Source: Alphaproteobacteria bacterium
GTDB lineage: Bacteria; Pseudomonadota; Alphaproteobacteria; Rhodobacterales; Rhodobacteraceae
NCBI GenBank assembly: GCA_030424865.1
Contig: JAUHVR010000001.1
Coordinates: 1-64,000 of the forward strand
Length of the DNA: 64,000 bases
Direction: 5' to 3'
The notes under the pieces: generated by a model
The model's input: the letters and a program-made list of their open reading frames with translations, nothing else
Database searches by the model: none
Told to the model about the DNA's origin: nothing
Position numbers and translations under genes: made by a program
Shown here: piece after piece, positions 35,495 to 43,263 of the stretch
How the letters are laid out: the number at the start of each line of letters is the position of its first letter
Position numbering within the stretch: position 1 is the first letter of the stretch

Positions 35495-36541
35495 ATGAAA
35501 ACGACACTTGCCGCGCTGACACTCGGCGCCCTCGCGGTCACGGCTCATGCCGAGACCTATGAACTCACCATGGCGTCAAGCCACCCGACGGTTCTGCCTT
35601 GGGTCGGCCAACTGTCAACGCTTGTTGTTGCCGAAACGAACACGCGGCTTGAAGCGATGGGGTCCAAGGATCGCGTCGAATGGACGGAAGCCTATGGCGG
35701 ATCACTTTATGGCTTCAAAGATACGCTGGAGGCCGTGGGAGACGGTCTGACCGATGCGGGCTGGGTCGGCACACTTTGGGAAGGCTCCAAGATGCCCTTG
35801 CAAAACGTGACGTATTTCACACCTTTCGTGTCTGATGATCTGGTTGGCACGCTTCAAATCATGAACCAGCTACACCGCGATTTGCCTGAATTACAAGCGG
35901 CGTGGGAGGACCAGAACGTTGTCTTTTTGGGGGCCAGCGGGGTCGAGACCTATCACCTTATGACTAACTTCCCGGTCAACTCTCTCGCTGATCTTAAAGG
36001 GCGGAAGATCCTAGCGCCTGGACCTTCAGCGAACTGGATTGCACACCTCGGAGCAGTCCCGGTCGATGGCGCTCTGCCGACCTATTACAACCAGATCCAG
36101 ACCGGCGTCGCCGATGGTGTGGTTGTGATTCTGACCGGAGCTTTCCCAAACAAGCACTACGAGGTCGCCCCATACGTCACCCTTGTGGGGATCGGCGCGC
36201 ACATGACGGGGGGGCTAGGTATCAACAAGGATGTCTGGGACGATCTGTCAGATGACGTGCGCCAGGTGCTGACCGAACTCGGAGAAGAATACACAGTCGC
36301 CCATGCCGAAGAAGTCATGGCGCGCTACGAGACCTTCCTGGCCAAATTGCCCGAGGTTGGCGCGACCGTCACTGAACTTCCAGAGGCTGACATCACAACC
36401 TGGGCAGAGACGCTTCCCAACCTTGCCGCTGACTGGGTCGCCGCGAATGAAGACGATGGCGCCGCCGCCGTCCTGTCGGCCTACATGGACGCCGTCAAAG
36501 CCGAAGGCCTCGATCCCCGGATCGATTGGTCGACGCGCTGA
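35495..36541 (+). CDS. TRAP transporter solute-binding protein (DctP family)
   Basis: This 348-residue periplasmic protein has a signal peptide (MKTTLAALTLGALAVTAHA) and the TRAP-P pattern: TMASSHPTVLPWV, YGGSLYGFKDTLEAVGDGLTDAGWV, LKGRKILAPGPSANWIAHLGAVPV, PTYYNQIQTGVADGVVV and GLGINKDVWDDL. The Arg of KGRKI is the usual carboxylate-binding residue, so the ligand is likely an organic acid. GGGAGGA precedes ATG 35495. Its place suggests uptake of the aromatic acid or product feeding this pathway (inference). Confidence 0.9.
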   Translation: MKTTLAALTLGALAVTAHAETYELTMASSHPTVLPWVGQLSTLVVAETNTRLEAMGSKDRVEWTEAYGGSLYGFKDTLEAVGDGLTDAGWVGTLWEGSKMPLQNVTYFTPFVSDDLVGTLQIMNQLHRDLPELQAAWEDQNVVFLGASGVETYHLMTNFPVNSLADLKGRKILAPGPSANWIAHLGAVPVDGALPTYYNQIQTGVADGVVVILTGAFPNKHYEVAPYVTLVGIGAHMTGGLGINKDVWDDLSDDVRQVLTELGEEYTVAHAEEVMARYETFLAKLPEVGATVTELPEADITTWAETLPNLAADWVAANEDDGAAAVLSAYMDAVKAEGLDPRIDWSTR

Positions 36542-36563
36542 TAGATCGCGAAGGATAGCGGAT

Positions 36564-38522
36564 ATGCTGACGTCTTCCTCCTTTCGTCGCGGCACAAACA
36601 CGATGGTGAGCGCAGTCTCTGCGCTCACCGGGTTTGTCAGCGGCGCGGCCTCGATCTGGATCTTTTGTCTGATGCTGCTGATCTGCGCCGACATCATCGG
36701 CAGGTCGGTTTTCAACGCCCCAGTACAGGGCGTGGCCGAGATCGTCGCCAACTCGATCGTTGCAATTGTGTTCCTGCAGGCCGCCCACGCCTTGATGTGT
36801 GGGCGGATGACCCGGACAGACCTGCTGATCGGATGGCTCGAGGAAGAACGCCCCTTTGCGGCCGGTGTGATGCGTATCGCTTTTCACATCGCAGGAGCAG
36901 CGGTCTTTTTTCTGATCGCGGAAGGCACGTGGCCCAAACTGGTCGACGCCTGGGTCGAGGAAGAATTCTTTGGCGCTCAGGGCGTTTTCACGGCACCCGT
37001 CTGGCCCATCAAGGTCTGCCTGTTCTTTGGTGCGCTCCTCACCGCGCTGGCCTTTGTCGTTCAGGCGTTGAAAGACGTGAAAGATGTCGCCAATGAAGGC
37101 CGCGTCGCACCGCTGAACGTCCGGCATACTGTGCTGGCAAAACCGAAGGGCTGGGTTTTTCTCGCCGCGTTTTTCCTGATCGTCGCCGCAGGCTACGGCG
37201 TGTTCTGGGCCGATCTTGGACGCATCCAGATAGGGCTTGTTGCCATCGGATTCATGCTTCTTTTGATCTTTTCCGGAGCGCATATCGCCGTTGTTCTGAT
37301 CTTGCTCAGTTTCCTTGGAATTTGGCTCATTCGCGACAACCCAAAGGTCGCGATGCGCTCGCTTGCCCTCGCCGCTGATGGGGCGATCAACCGGTATCTG
37401 TTCGGAGTCGTGCCGCTATTCGTTCTTATGGGCTTGATCGTTGACGCGGCTGACATCGGACGCGACGCCTATCGCGTGGCAGCCTGGCTGCTGCAAAAGA
37501 TCCGGGGCGGGCTTGGCATCGCAACCGTGGCCGCCAACGCTGTCTTCGCCTCGATTACTGGCATCTCCATCGCTTCTGCTGCTGTATTCAGCCGGGTCGC
37601 TGTCCCTCAGATGGTGGCCAATGGCTACAATAACCGCTTCGCGCTTGGCGTGGTCGCCGGTTCTTCGGTGCTGGGAATGTTGATCCCGCCGAGCCTGCTT
37701 CTGATCATCTACGGCGTTCTGGCCGAACAATCGGTTGGAGCCTTGTTCCTTGCCGCCATCGTACCGGGCGGAATTCTGGCCTTGGTCTTTGGCCTCGGCA
37801 TCTACCTGATGGCGACCCTGCGCCCGCGCATGGTCATGCAATCTGACCGCCAGGTCGAGATCACCGGCGAAACATGGACCACCGCCGCGCAAAAACTGTT
37901 CCCGATCGTGACCTTGGTCCTGATCGTTCTGGGCGGCATCTATTCCGGCTTCTTTACACCGACCGAAGCGGGCGCGGCAGGTGCTGCCGCCGCAATTTTA
38001 GTGGCGCTTGCCAAAGGCAGCCTGACATGGGCCAAGTTCTGGCGTGTGCTGGTGGACACAGGGTTGGTATCGGTGTCGATCCTCATGCTGATCATCGCCG
38101 CGTCGATGTATTCGCGGATGCTGACCCTCTCGACGATCCCGCAGGAAACCACCCAGTTCTTCGCCTCGATGGGGTTAGGGCTGATGGGGTTCATGATGAT
38201 TTACCTCGTGCTGGTGATCATCATGGGCATGATCCTTGACAGCACGTCGATCATGCTGATCCTTCTGCCCTTGTGCCTACCAATCGTGGCCGAACTGGGC
38301 GGCAATCTGATCTGGTTCGGGATCGTCACCGTAATTGCTGTGGAGATCGGCCTGCTGACTCCGCCATTCGGGCTCACGGTCTATGTCGTCAAAGCGACAA
38401 TCTCGGATCGCAACACCACCTTGGGCGATATTTTCGCGGGTACGTTCCCGTTTGTCGTCATGATGACGATTGTCACGCTTCTACTGACATTCGTGCCTGC
38501 TTTGAGCTTGGTGTTCGAATAG
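36564..38522 (+). CDS. TRAP transporter fused small+large permease (DctQM)
   Basis: This 652-residue fusion of the 4-span small subunit (residues about 15-175) and the 12-span DctM large subunit (from about 195) imports solute with sodium. DctM landmarks are visible: FSGAHIAVVLILLSFLGIWL, ANAVFASITGISIASAAVFSRVAVP, SSVLGMLIPPSLLLIIYG, TPTEAGAAGAAAAI, MGMILDSTSIMLILLP and LTPPFGLTVYVVKA. ATG 36564 was chosen because the frame upstream is a shadow of the binding-protein gene. Q-M fusions are common in this group. Confidence 0.92.
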   Translation: MLTSSSFRRGTNTMVSAVSALTGFVSGAASIWIFCLMLLICADIIGRSVFNAPVQGVAEIVANSIVAIVFLQAAHALMCGRMTRTDLLIGWLEEERPFAAGVMRIAFHIAGAAVFFLIAEGTWPKLVDAWVEEEFFGAQGVFTAPVWPIKVCLFFGALLTALAFVVQALKDVKDVANEGRVAPLNVRHTVLAKPKGWVFLAAFFLIVAAGYGVFWADLGRIQIGLVAIGFMLLLIFSGAHIAVVLILLSFLGIWLIRDNPKVAMRSLALAADGAINRYLFGVVPLFVLMGLIVDAADIGRDAYRVAAWLLQKIRGGLGIATVAANAVFASITGISIASAAVFSRVAVPQMVANGYNNRFALGVVAGSSVLGMLIPPSLLLIIYGVLAEQSVGALFLAAIVPGGILALVFGLGIYLMATLRPRMVMQSDRQVEITGETWTTAAQKLFPIVTLVLIVLGGIYSGFFTPTEAGAAGAAAAILVALAKGSLTWAKFWRVLVDTGLVSVSILMLIIAASMYSRMLTLSTIPQETTQFFASMGLGLMGFMMIYLVLVIIMGMILDSTSIMLILLPLCLPIVAELGGNLIWFGIVTVIAVEIGLLTPPFGLTVYVVKATISDRNTTLGDIFAGTFPFVVMMTIVTLLLTFVPALSLVFE

Positions 38523-39239
38523 CGGCGTTCGGGATTGGCAAAATTCGATATCGTCAAATGGGTCTTCACAAAACGCTTACGTGCGACCGCTGCCCAAAAG
38601 GTTCACCCGTCTGGTCTAAGCGGTCTTGCGCCGCAATGACGCGCCACTCTTACCTCGTGAAACTGAACAAAATTTGAGACCTAGCGGTTCTTGGCGTCGA
38701 AGGTCCACTTTGGCGTTTTCTGAAAATCCGTACCAAAAAACAGTGTTCCTGGCGATGCTGTTTTCGGATCTGTCGCGAAGCGAAGACAACAGCCATTCGT
38801 TCTAATATCTCAGATGGCGGGTTTGTCCGCATGGCCTACATCCAACACTCAAATTTTTTGCAAGCGCAGCGAATGTCCTGTCCGGCGAATTGCAGCGAGG
38901 CATCCCGAGATCAGGTCGAATGTCCGCTTTGGGCCGAAAACTTAACTTTGCAAAGTCCGCTTCCTGCGCAATGCCGCCTTTCATGACCTCTAAGGCGAAG
39001 GGCAAAAGCTCGGCAGTCCAAATTGGTGGAAAGTGCCAAAAAAATCAGTTGGCATTCGGAATAAGGGCATTCTCGGGCGACCACTATGACACAACATATC
39101 GCGCGCCCAGACAAACAAGCAGATCGTCCCACATCAGTAGAGACGCGCATGCCGAACAATTCTAGGTGGACGAAAGGGTGGACTGAAAAACACCAGTCAA
39201 ACGCAAGACACTGATATTAAATCAGCTTCCTTGATTTTA
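38523..39239. repeat. Gene-free interval with degenerate repeats
   Basis: About 700 bp with no credible gene. It includes GAATGTCCGCTTTGGGCC (38918-38935) and neighbouring repeats like those at 20.0 and 21.2 kb. A nearby GCAGCGAATGTCCTGTCCGG (38870-38890) may be a second partial copy. It lies between the TRAP transporter and the tRNA. Confidence 0.5.
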
Positions 39240-39315
39240 TGGTGCCGGTCGAGGGACTCGAACCCCCGACCACCTGATTACAAATCAGATGCTCTACCAG
39301 CTGAGCTAGACCGGC
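39240..39315 (-). tRNA. tRNA-Thr (anticodon UGU)
   Basis: On the minus strand the 76-nt cloverleaf has the acceptor stem GCCGGTC/GACCGGC, D-arm AGCTCAGCTGGTAGAGC, anticodon loop with TGT in CTGATTTGTAATCAG, T-arm GGGGGTTCGAGTCCCTC, and an encoded CCA at the 3' end (39240-39242). It decodes ACA. Confidence 0.95.
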
Positions 39316-39454
39316 AACCTCATGGAATGTGTCCATACTTCGAGAGCTTCCTGCGTGCAAGAGGGAGTTGCGGGTTTCGGGGTCTCTTCTGCAACGCGGT
39401 TTTCACGGGCCTCAAAGCGGCTATAGTGCGGTCGAAAATCAAGGGCAGGCAAAG

Positions 39455-40336
39455 ATGAAAGTCATTCTCCACGCCGGAGCGCAGTGCACGGACGACGATC
39501 GGTTGGTCAAAGGGTTGTTGCGAAACGCAGATCTGCTGCGGCAGCGCGGTGTGGCGGTGCCCGGACCGGGGCGTTATCGGACGCTGCTGACCGAGGTCGT
39601 GAGCGAGTTGGACGGCGCGCCACCCGCGCCGGGCGCGCGCGATGTGGTGCTGGACGAAATCCTGTTTGACGACCCCGAGTCGGTGTCGCGACTGGTGCTG
39701 AGTCACGAGAACTTCTTTTGCGTGCCAAAGTTGATCTTTGGCGGTGGCGCGCTGTATCGCAAGGCCGAGGGGCGGCTGCGCAGCCTGTGTCAGTTGTTCG
39801 AAGGCGACGAGATCGAGCTGTTTCTGGGGTTGCGGGACCCTGCAAGCTTTTTGCCTGCCGTTTTTGCCAGCACACCGCTGACCGGATTTGGCGAATTCAT
39901 GAATGGACTGGACCCCACAGCGGTGCGGTGGTCCGATCTGATTGGCCGCGTGCGCGAGGCGGTTCCGCAGGTCAAGATCACGCTTTGGTGCAATGAAGAC
40001 ACGCCGCTGATCTGGGGTGGGGTTCTGCGGGCGCTGGCGGGGTTGCCCGAGGACATCAAGATTGTCGGCGCCTTTGACATGCTGTCGGAAGTCATGGAAC
40101 CCGAGGGCATGCGCCGGTTCCGGGCCTATCTTGGGGAACACCCCACTTTGAACGAGGCCCAGAAGCGGCGGGTCATGGTGGCCTTCCTGGGAAAATACGC
40201 GATGGACGAGGCAGTTGAGGAAGAGCTTGATCTGCCGGGCTGGACCGTGGGGTACGTCGAGGCCATGAGCGCCGCCTATGACGCGGATGTGGAAGACATG
40301 GCGGGGATGGACGGGGTTCGGGTCATCCTGCCCTAG
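39455..40336 (+). CDS. Conserved Rhodobacterales hypothetical protein
   Basis: This 293-residue soluble protein begins MKVILHAGAQCTDDDRLVKGLLRN and ends with LDLPGWTVGYVEAMSAAYDADV. I recall it as widespread and well conserved in this family, with a sulfotransferase-like opening (HAGAQ...) but without a P-loop I can confirm. No membrane spans. ATG 39455 is preceded by AGGGCAGG and starts the family sequence. It stands alone, convergent with the urea transporter operon. Confidence 0.8.
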   Translation: MKVILHAGAQCTDDDRLVKGLLRNADLLRQRGVAVPGPGRYRTLLTEVVSELDGAPPAPGARDVVLDEILFDDPESVSRLVLSHENFFCVPKLIFGGGALYRKAEGRLRSLCQLFEGDEIELFLGLRDPASFLPAVFASTPLTGFGEFMNGLDPTAVRWSDLIGRVREAVPQVKITLWCNEDTPLIWGGVLRALAGLPEDIKIVGAFDMLSEVMEPEGMRRFRAYLGEHPTLNEAQKRRVMVAFLGKYAMDEAVEEELDLPGWTVGYVEAMSAAYDADVEDMAGMDGVRVILP

Positions 40337-40365
40337 CTCCTGCCAATCGGGCGCTGTCAGATTGG

Positions 40366-40378
40366 GCCCCTTCGGGGC
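40366..40378 (+). terminator. GCCCC-TTC-GGGGC hairpin after the 39455..40336 gene
   Basis: A 5-bp GC stem closed by a TTC-type tight loop lies 30 bp after the stop. No clear T-run follows, so it may be a stabilising hairpin or weak terminator for the convergent pair of transcription units. Confidence 0.4.
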
Positions 40379-40409
40379 GCAGGTTTTGCCTGCCTGCGGC
40401 AGGCGGGGT

Positions 40410-40467
40410 GGGGGCGCTGCCCCCGTCGCCTTTGGCGCCTCCCCCGGGATATTTTGGGCAAGAAGAA
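40410..40467 (+). repeat. GC-rich extragenic palindromic element, copy A
   Basis: GGGGGCGCTGCCCCC (40410-40424) is a near-perfect palindrome, then TCGCCTTTGGCG, then CCTCCCCCGGGATATTTTGG and AAGAAGAA. The order 'palindrome, CCCCCGG, ATATTTTGGG, AAGAAGAA' matches copy B at 43176-43224. Elements of this look are frequent between genes in Rhodobacteraceae. Confidence 0.55.
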
Positions 40468-40475
40468 ACCGGGGT

Positions 40476-41171
40476 TCAGAGCGCCAGTTTCTGCAGGAGC
40501 ACCTCGCGGTCCATGTCCTGTCGGGTGCCGTCGAGGATCACCTCGCCACGGTTGATCACCAGGAAACTGTCGGCGAGGCGGACGGCGAAGTCGAAGTATT
40601 GCTCGACGAGTATGATGGCCATGTCGCCCTCGTCCCGAAGCGCTTCGATCACGTCGCCGATCTGCTTGATGATGTTGGGCTGGATGCCCTCGGTGGGCTC
40701 GTCCAGCAGCAGAACCTTGGGTTGGGTGATCAGGGCGCGGGCGATGGCGAGCTGTTGTTGCTGACCGCCGGAAAGGTCGCCGCCGCGGCGGTCCTTCATG
40801 TCTTTGAGGACCGGGAAGAGGTCATAGATCCGGTCGGGGATCTTGTGGCCGGATCCGGGCAGGCAGGCAAAACCGCTTTCAAGGTTTTCCGTAACTGTCA
40901 TCAAAGGAAAGACCTCGCGTCCCTGCGGGACATAAGCGATGCCAGCTCGGGCGGCTTCGAAGGCGCTGGGGTGGTTGAGGGGCTGGCCGTTGAGCGTCAG
41001 GGTTCCTTGCGCATAAGGGTGGCGGCCCGAGATGGCGCGCAGGAGCGATGTCTTGCCGACACCATTGGTGCCCATGACACAGGTCACCTCACCCGCTTTT
41101 GCGGTCAGGGAAATGCCGTGAAGGATCTGGCTTTGGCCGTATTTCAGGGTGAGGTCTTTGACGTCGAGCAT
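40476..41171 (-). CDS. urtE: Urea ABC transporter ATPase UrtE
   Basis: This 231-residue branched-chain/urea-type ATPase has Walker A GTNGVGKTS, signature LSGGQQQQLAIARAL, Walker B VLLLDEPTEGIQP and switch LVEQYFDFA. The DEPTEGIQPNIIK and KDMKDRRGGDLSGGQ segments are typical of UrtE. It is the last gene of the urtABCDE operon, beginning 2 bp after urtD. ATG 41171 starts the conserved MLDVKDLTLKYGQSQIL; longer upstream reading is a shadow of urtD. Confidence 0.92.
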   Translation of the reverse strand: MLDVKDLTLKYGQSQILHGISLTAKAGEVTCVMGTNGVGKTSLLRAISGRHPYAQGTLTLNGQPLNHPSAFEAARAGIAYVPQGREVFPLMTVTENLESGFACLPGSGHKIPDRIYDLFPVLKDMKDRRGGDLSGGQQQQLAIARALITQPKVLLLDEPTEGIQPNIIKQIGDVIEALRDEGDMAIILVEQYFDFAVRLADSFLVINRGEVILDGTRQDMDREVLLQKLAL

Positions 41172-41173
41172 CT

Positions 41174-41914
41174 TCAGCGTCCCAGGTAGACGTCGATCAC
41201 GTCTTGGTTGGCGGTCACGTGGTCGAGGCTGCCTTCGGCAAGGACCGAGCCTTCGTGCAGGACCGTGACCTTGCAGTTCAGGCGGCGGACGAACTCCATG
41301 TCGTGTTCGACAACAACCACGGCGCGGGTTTCCGCCATGCGTTTCAGCAGGTCGGTGGTGTGTTCGCGCTCGGCCGGGGTCATGCCTGCGGCGGGTTCGT
41401 CGACCAACAGCAGGCGCGGGTCCTGGGCGAGCAGCATGCCGATCTCGAGCCATTGCTTCTTGCCGTGGCTGAGTTCGCCTGCAGGGCGGGGGAGCTCCTC
41501 GGTCAGGCCGACCTCTTTGGCGACGGCCTCGATGCGCGCCGCGCCCTCGGCAGTCTTGCGGTAAAAGAGTACGTCGAAGGGGCCGCGGCTGTTTTTCAGC
41601 GCCATGGCGATGTTTTCGCGCACGGTTTGGGCCTCGAACACCGTGGGTTTCTGGAACTTGCGGCCGATGCCCGCGCGGGCGATCTGGCTTTCGGACCGGC
41701 CCAGCAGCGAGGTGCCCTTGTCGCCCCAGAGAACGCGGCCTTCGTCGGGTTTGGTCTTGCCGGTGATGATGTCCATGAAGGTGGTCTTGCCCGCGCCATT
41801 CGGGCCGATGATGGCGCGCAGTTCAGGCTCGCCGATCTGGAAGCTCAGGTTGTTGATGGCCTTGAAGCCGTCAAAGCTGACCGAGACGCCGGACATTTCG
41901 AGAAGCGTGCTCAT
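41174..41914 (-). CDS. urtD: Urea ABC transporter ATPase UrtD
   Basis: This 246-residue ATPase has Walker A GPNGAGKTTFMDIITGKTKP, signature LSHGKKQWLEIGMLL, Walker B LLLVDEPAAGMTPAE and switch VVVEHDMEFVRRL. The LSHGKKQWLEIGM motif and C-terminal CKVTVLHEGSVLAEGSLD are characteristic of UrtD. It overlaps urtC by 4 bp. Confidence 0.93.
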   Translation of the reverse strand: MSTLLEMSGVSVSFDGFKAINNLSFQIGEPELRAIIGPNGAGKTTFMDIITGKTKPDEGRVLWGDKGTSLLGRSESQIARAGIGRKFQKPTVFEAQTVRENIAMALKNSRGPFDVLFYRKTAEGAARIEAVAKEVGLTEELPRPAGELSHGKKQWLEIGMLLAQDPRLLLVDEPAAGMTPAEREHTTDLLKRMAETRAVVVVEHDMEFVRRLNCKVTVLHEGSVLAEGSLDHVTANQDVIDVYLGR

Positions 41915-43140
41915 TCCGTGCCCTCCTCTTGGCGTAGGGCGCCCTTGTCGGGGCCATAGTCGCCGACACGTTCCGGCGTGCGCCGTACGGCGATGGCATC
42001 AAAGAGACCTCCGATGCCCTTGGGCGCAAAGAGAGTGACCGCGACAAAGGAAAGACCCAGGAGGACCAGCCACCAGTCGGTCCACTGGATGGTATAGACC
42101 CCAAGGTTCACGTTGGGCGCGCCGCCGCCTGTGAACCAGCTTGAGAGCAACGAGACAAAGGCCGCGCCGATAACGGCACCGTAGAGGCGGCCGCGACCGC
42201 CGATGGCGACCCAGACGGCGAGGTAGATCGAGGCGATGGGGGCGATCTCGGCGGGGTTGATGATGCCCGCTTGCGGGTAGTAGAGCGCGCCGGCGATGCC
42301 TGCGATCACGGCGGTGAGGGTGAAGACGAAGAGCTTGTAGCTTTCGACGTGATAGCCGAGGAAGCGCACGCGCGCCTCGTCATCGCGGATGCCGCGGATC
42401 ACTGAGCCCATCTTGCCCGAGGTGACAAAGGCGAAGAGCAGGTAGCCGAGGCCCAGTGCCAGAGCGGAAGCCCAGAAGAAGGCGATCGAGATCATCGATT
42501 GCGGTGTGTCTTCGAATCCGGGGATGTTCTGCAGACCCGAGAGGCCGTTGTTGCCGCGCAGGCCGCTGTCGTTCTGGAAGAGGTAGAGCGACAGGGCGAG
42601 GGTCATCGCCTGGGTCAGGATCGACAGGTACACGCCGGTGACGCGGCTGCGGAACGCAAGCCAGCCGAAGACCAGCGCCAAAAGGCCGGGGATCAGGACA
42701 ACCATCAGAAGCTGCAGGAAAAGGCTGTCTGAGAAGGCCCAGATGACGGGGAATTCAGAGCTGCCGACGACGCCGAAGATCTGGGTGCCGATAGCGTCGA
42801 TGACCTCTTGGTCGGTGGGGGGGATGACGGCGGCGGCCATGCTTTCCGAGACGATGGCCTCGGTCCGGGCATACATCAGCCACATGCCGATGGCATAGCC
42901 TCCGATGCCGAAGAATGCGAAATGGCCGAGGCTGAGGATGCCGCAATAACCCCAGACCACGTCCATGGCGATGGCGATCAGGCAGAGGCACAGGGTCTTG
43001 CCGAGGGTCTTCACGAATGAGGTCGAGAGAGCGCCGGTGCCGGTGGCCTCGGCCAGGACGGTGACGCCCAGGGTGAAGAGGCCAAGCGCCGCGAGGAACC
43101 ACAGGACCGAGGGATTTTGCGAGAGGAAGCCGGGTTTCAT
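41911..43140 (-). CDS. urtC: Urea ABC transporter permease UrtC
   Basis: This 409-residue LivM-type permease has about 9-10 membrane spans with DVVWGYCGILSLGHFAFFGIGGYAIGMWLMYARTE, FRSRVTGVYLSILTQAMTLAL, NNGLSGLQNIPGF and GGRGRLYGAVIGA. The coupling loop IRDDEARVRFLGYHVESYKL docks the ATPases. It is separated from urtB by a 123-bp gap holding GC-rich repeat copy B. Confidence 0.93.
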   Translation of the reverse strand: MKPGFLSQNPSVLWFLAALGLFTLGVTVLAEATGTGALSTSFVKTLGKTLCLCLIAIAMDVVWGYCGILSLGHFAFFGIGGYAIGMWLMYARTEAIVSESMAAAVIPPTDQEVIDAIGTQIFGVVGSSEFPVIWAFSDSLFLQLLMVVLIPGLLALVFGWLAFRSRVTGVYLSILTQAMTLALSLYLFQNDSGLRGNNGLSGLQNIPGFEDTPQSMISIAFFWASALALGLGYLLFAFVTSGKMGSVIRGIRDDEARVRFLGYHVESYKLFVFTLTAVIAGIAGALYYPQAGIINPAEIAPIASIYLAVWVAIGGRGRLYGAVIGAAFVSLLSSWFTGGGAPNVNLGVYTIQWTDWWLVLLGLSFVAVTLFAPKGIGGLFDAIAVRRTPERVGDYGPDKGALRQEEGTE

Positions 43141-43175
43141 TTTTGGCTGTCCTTGGTTTGGGTGGTGGCGTCACA

Positions 43176-43224
43176 CTGGGGGGCCAGCCCCCCAGACCCC
43201 CCGGAGTATTTGGGGAAAGATGAA
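43176..43224 (-). repeat. GC-rich extragenic palindromic element, copy B
   Basis: CTGGGGGGCCAGCCCCCCAG (43176-43195) is a near-perfect palindrome followed by ACCCCCCGGAGTATTTGGGG and AAAGATGAA. It has the same layout as copy A at 40410-40467. It lies inside the urt operon between urtB and urtC. Confidence 0.55.
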
Positions 43225-43263
43225 GGGGGGAGGGGGAAGAAAAGGGGAGGGCGGTACATCGGA

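Noticed and set aside
39240-39315. tRNA-Thr as an island attachment site
   Set aside because: No integrase and no repeat of the tRNA 3' end were seen in the flanking sequence.
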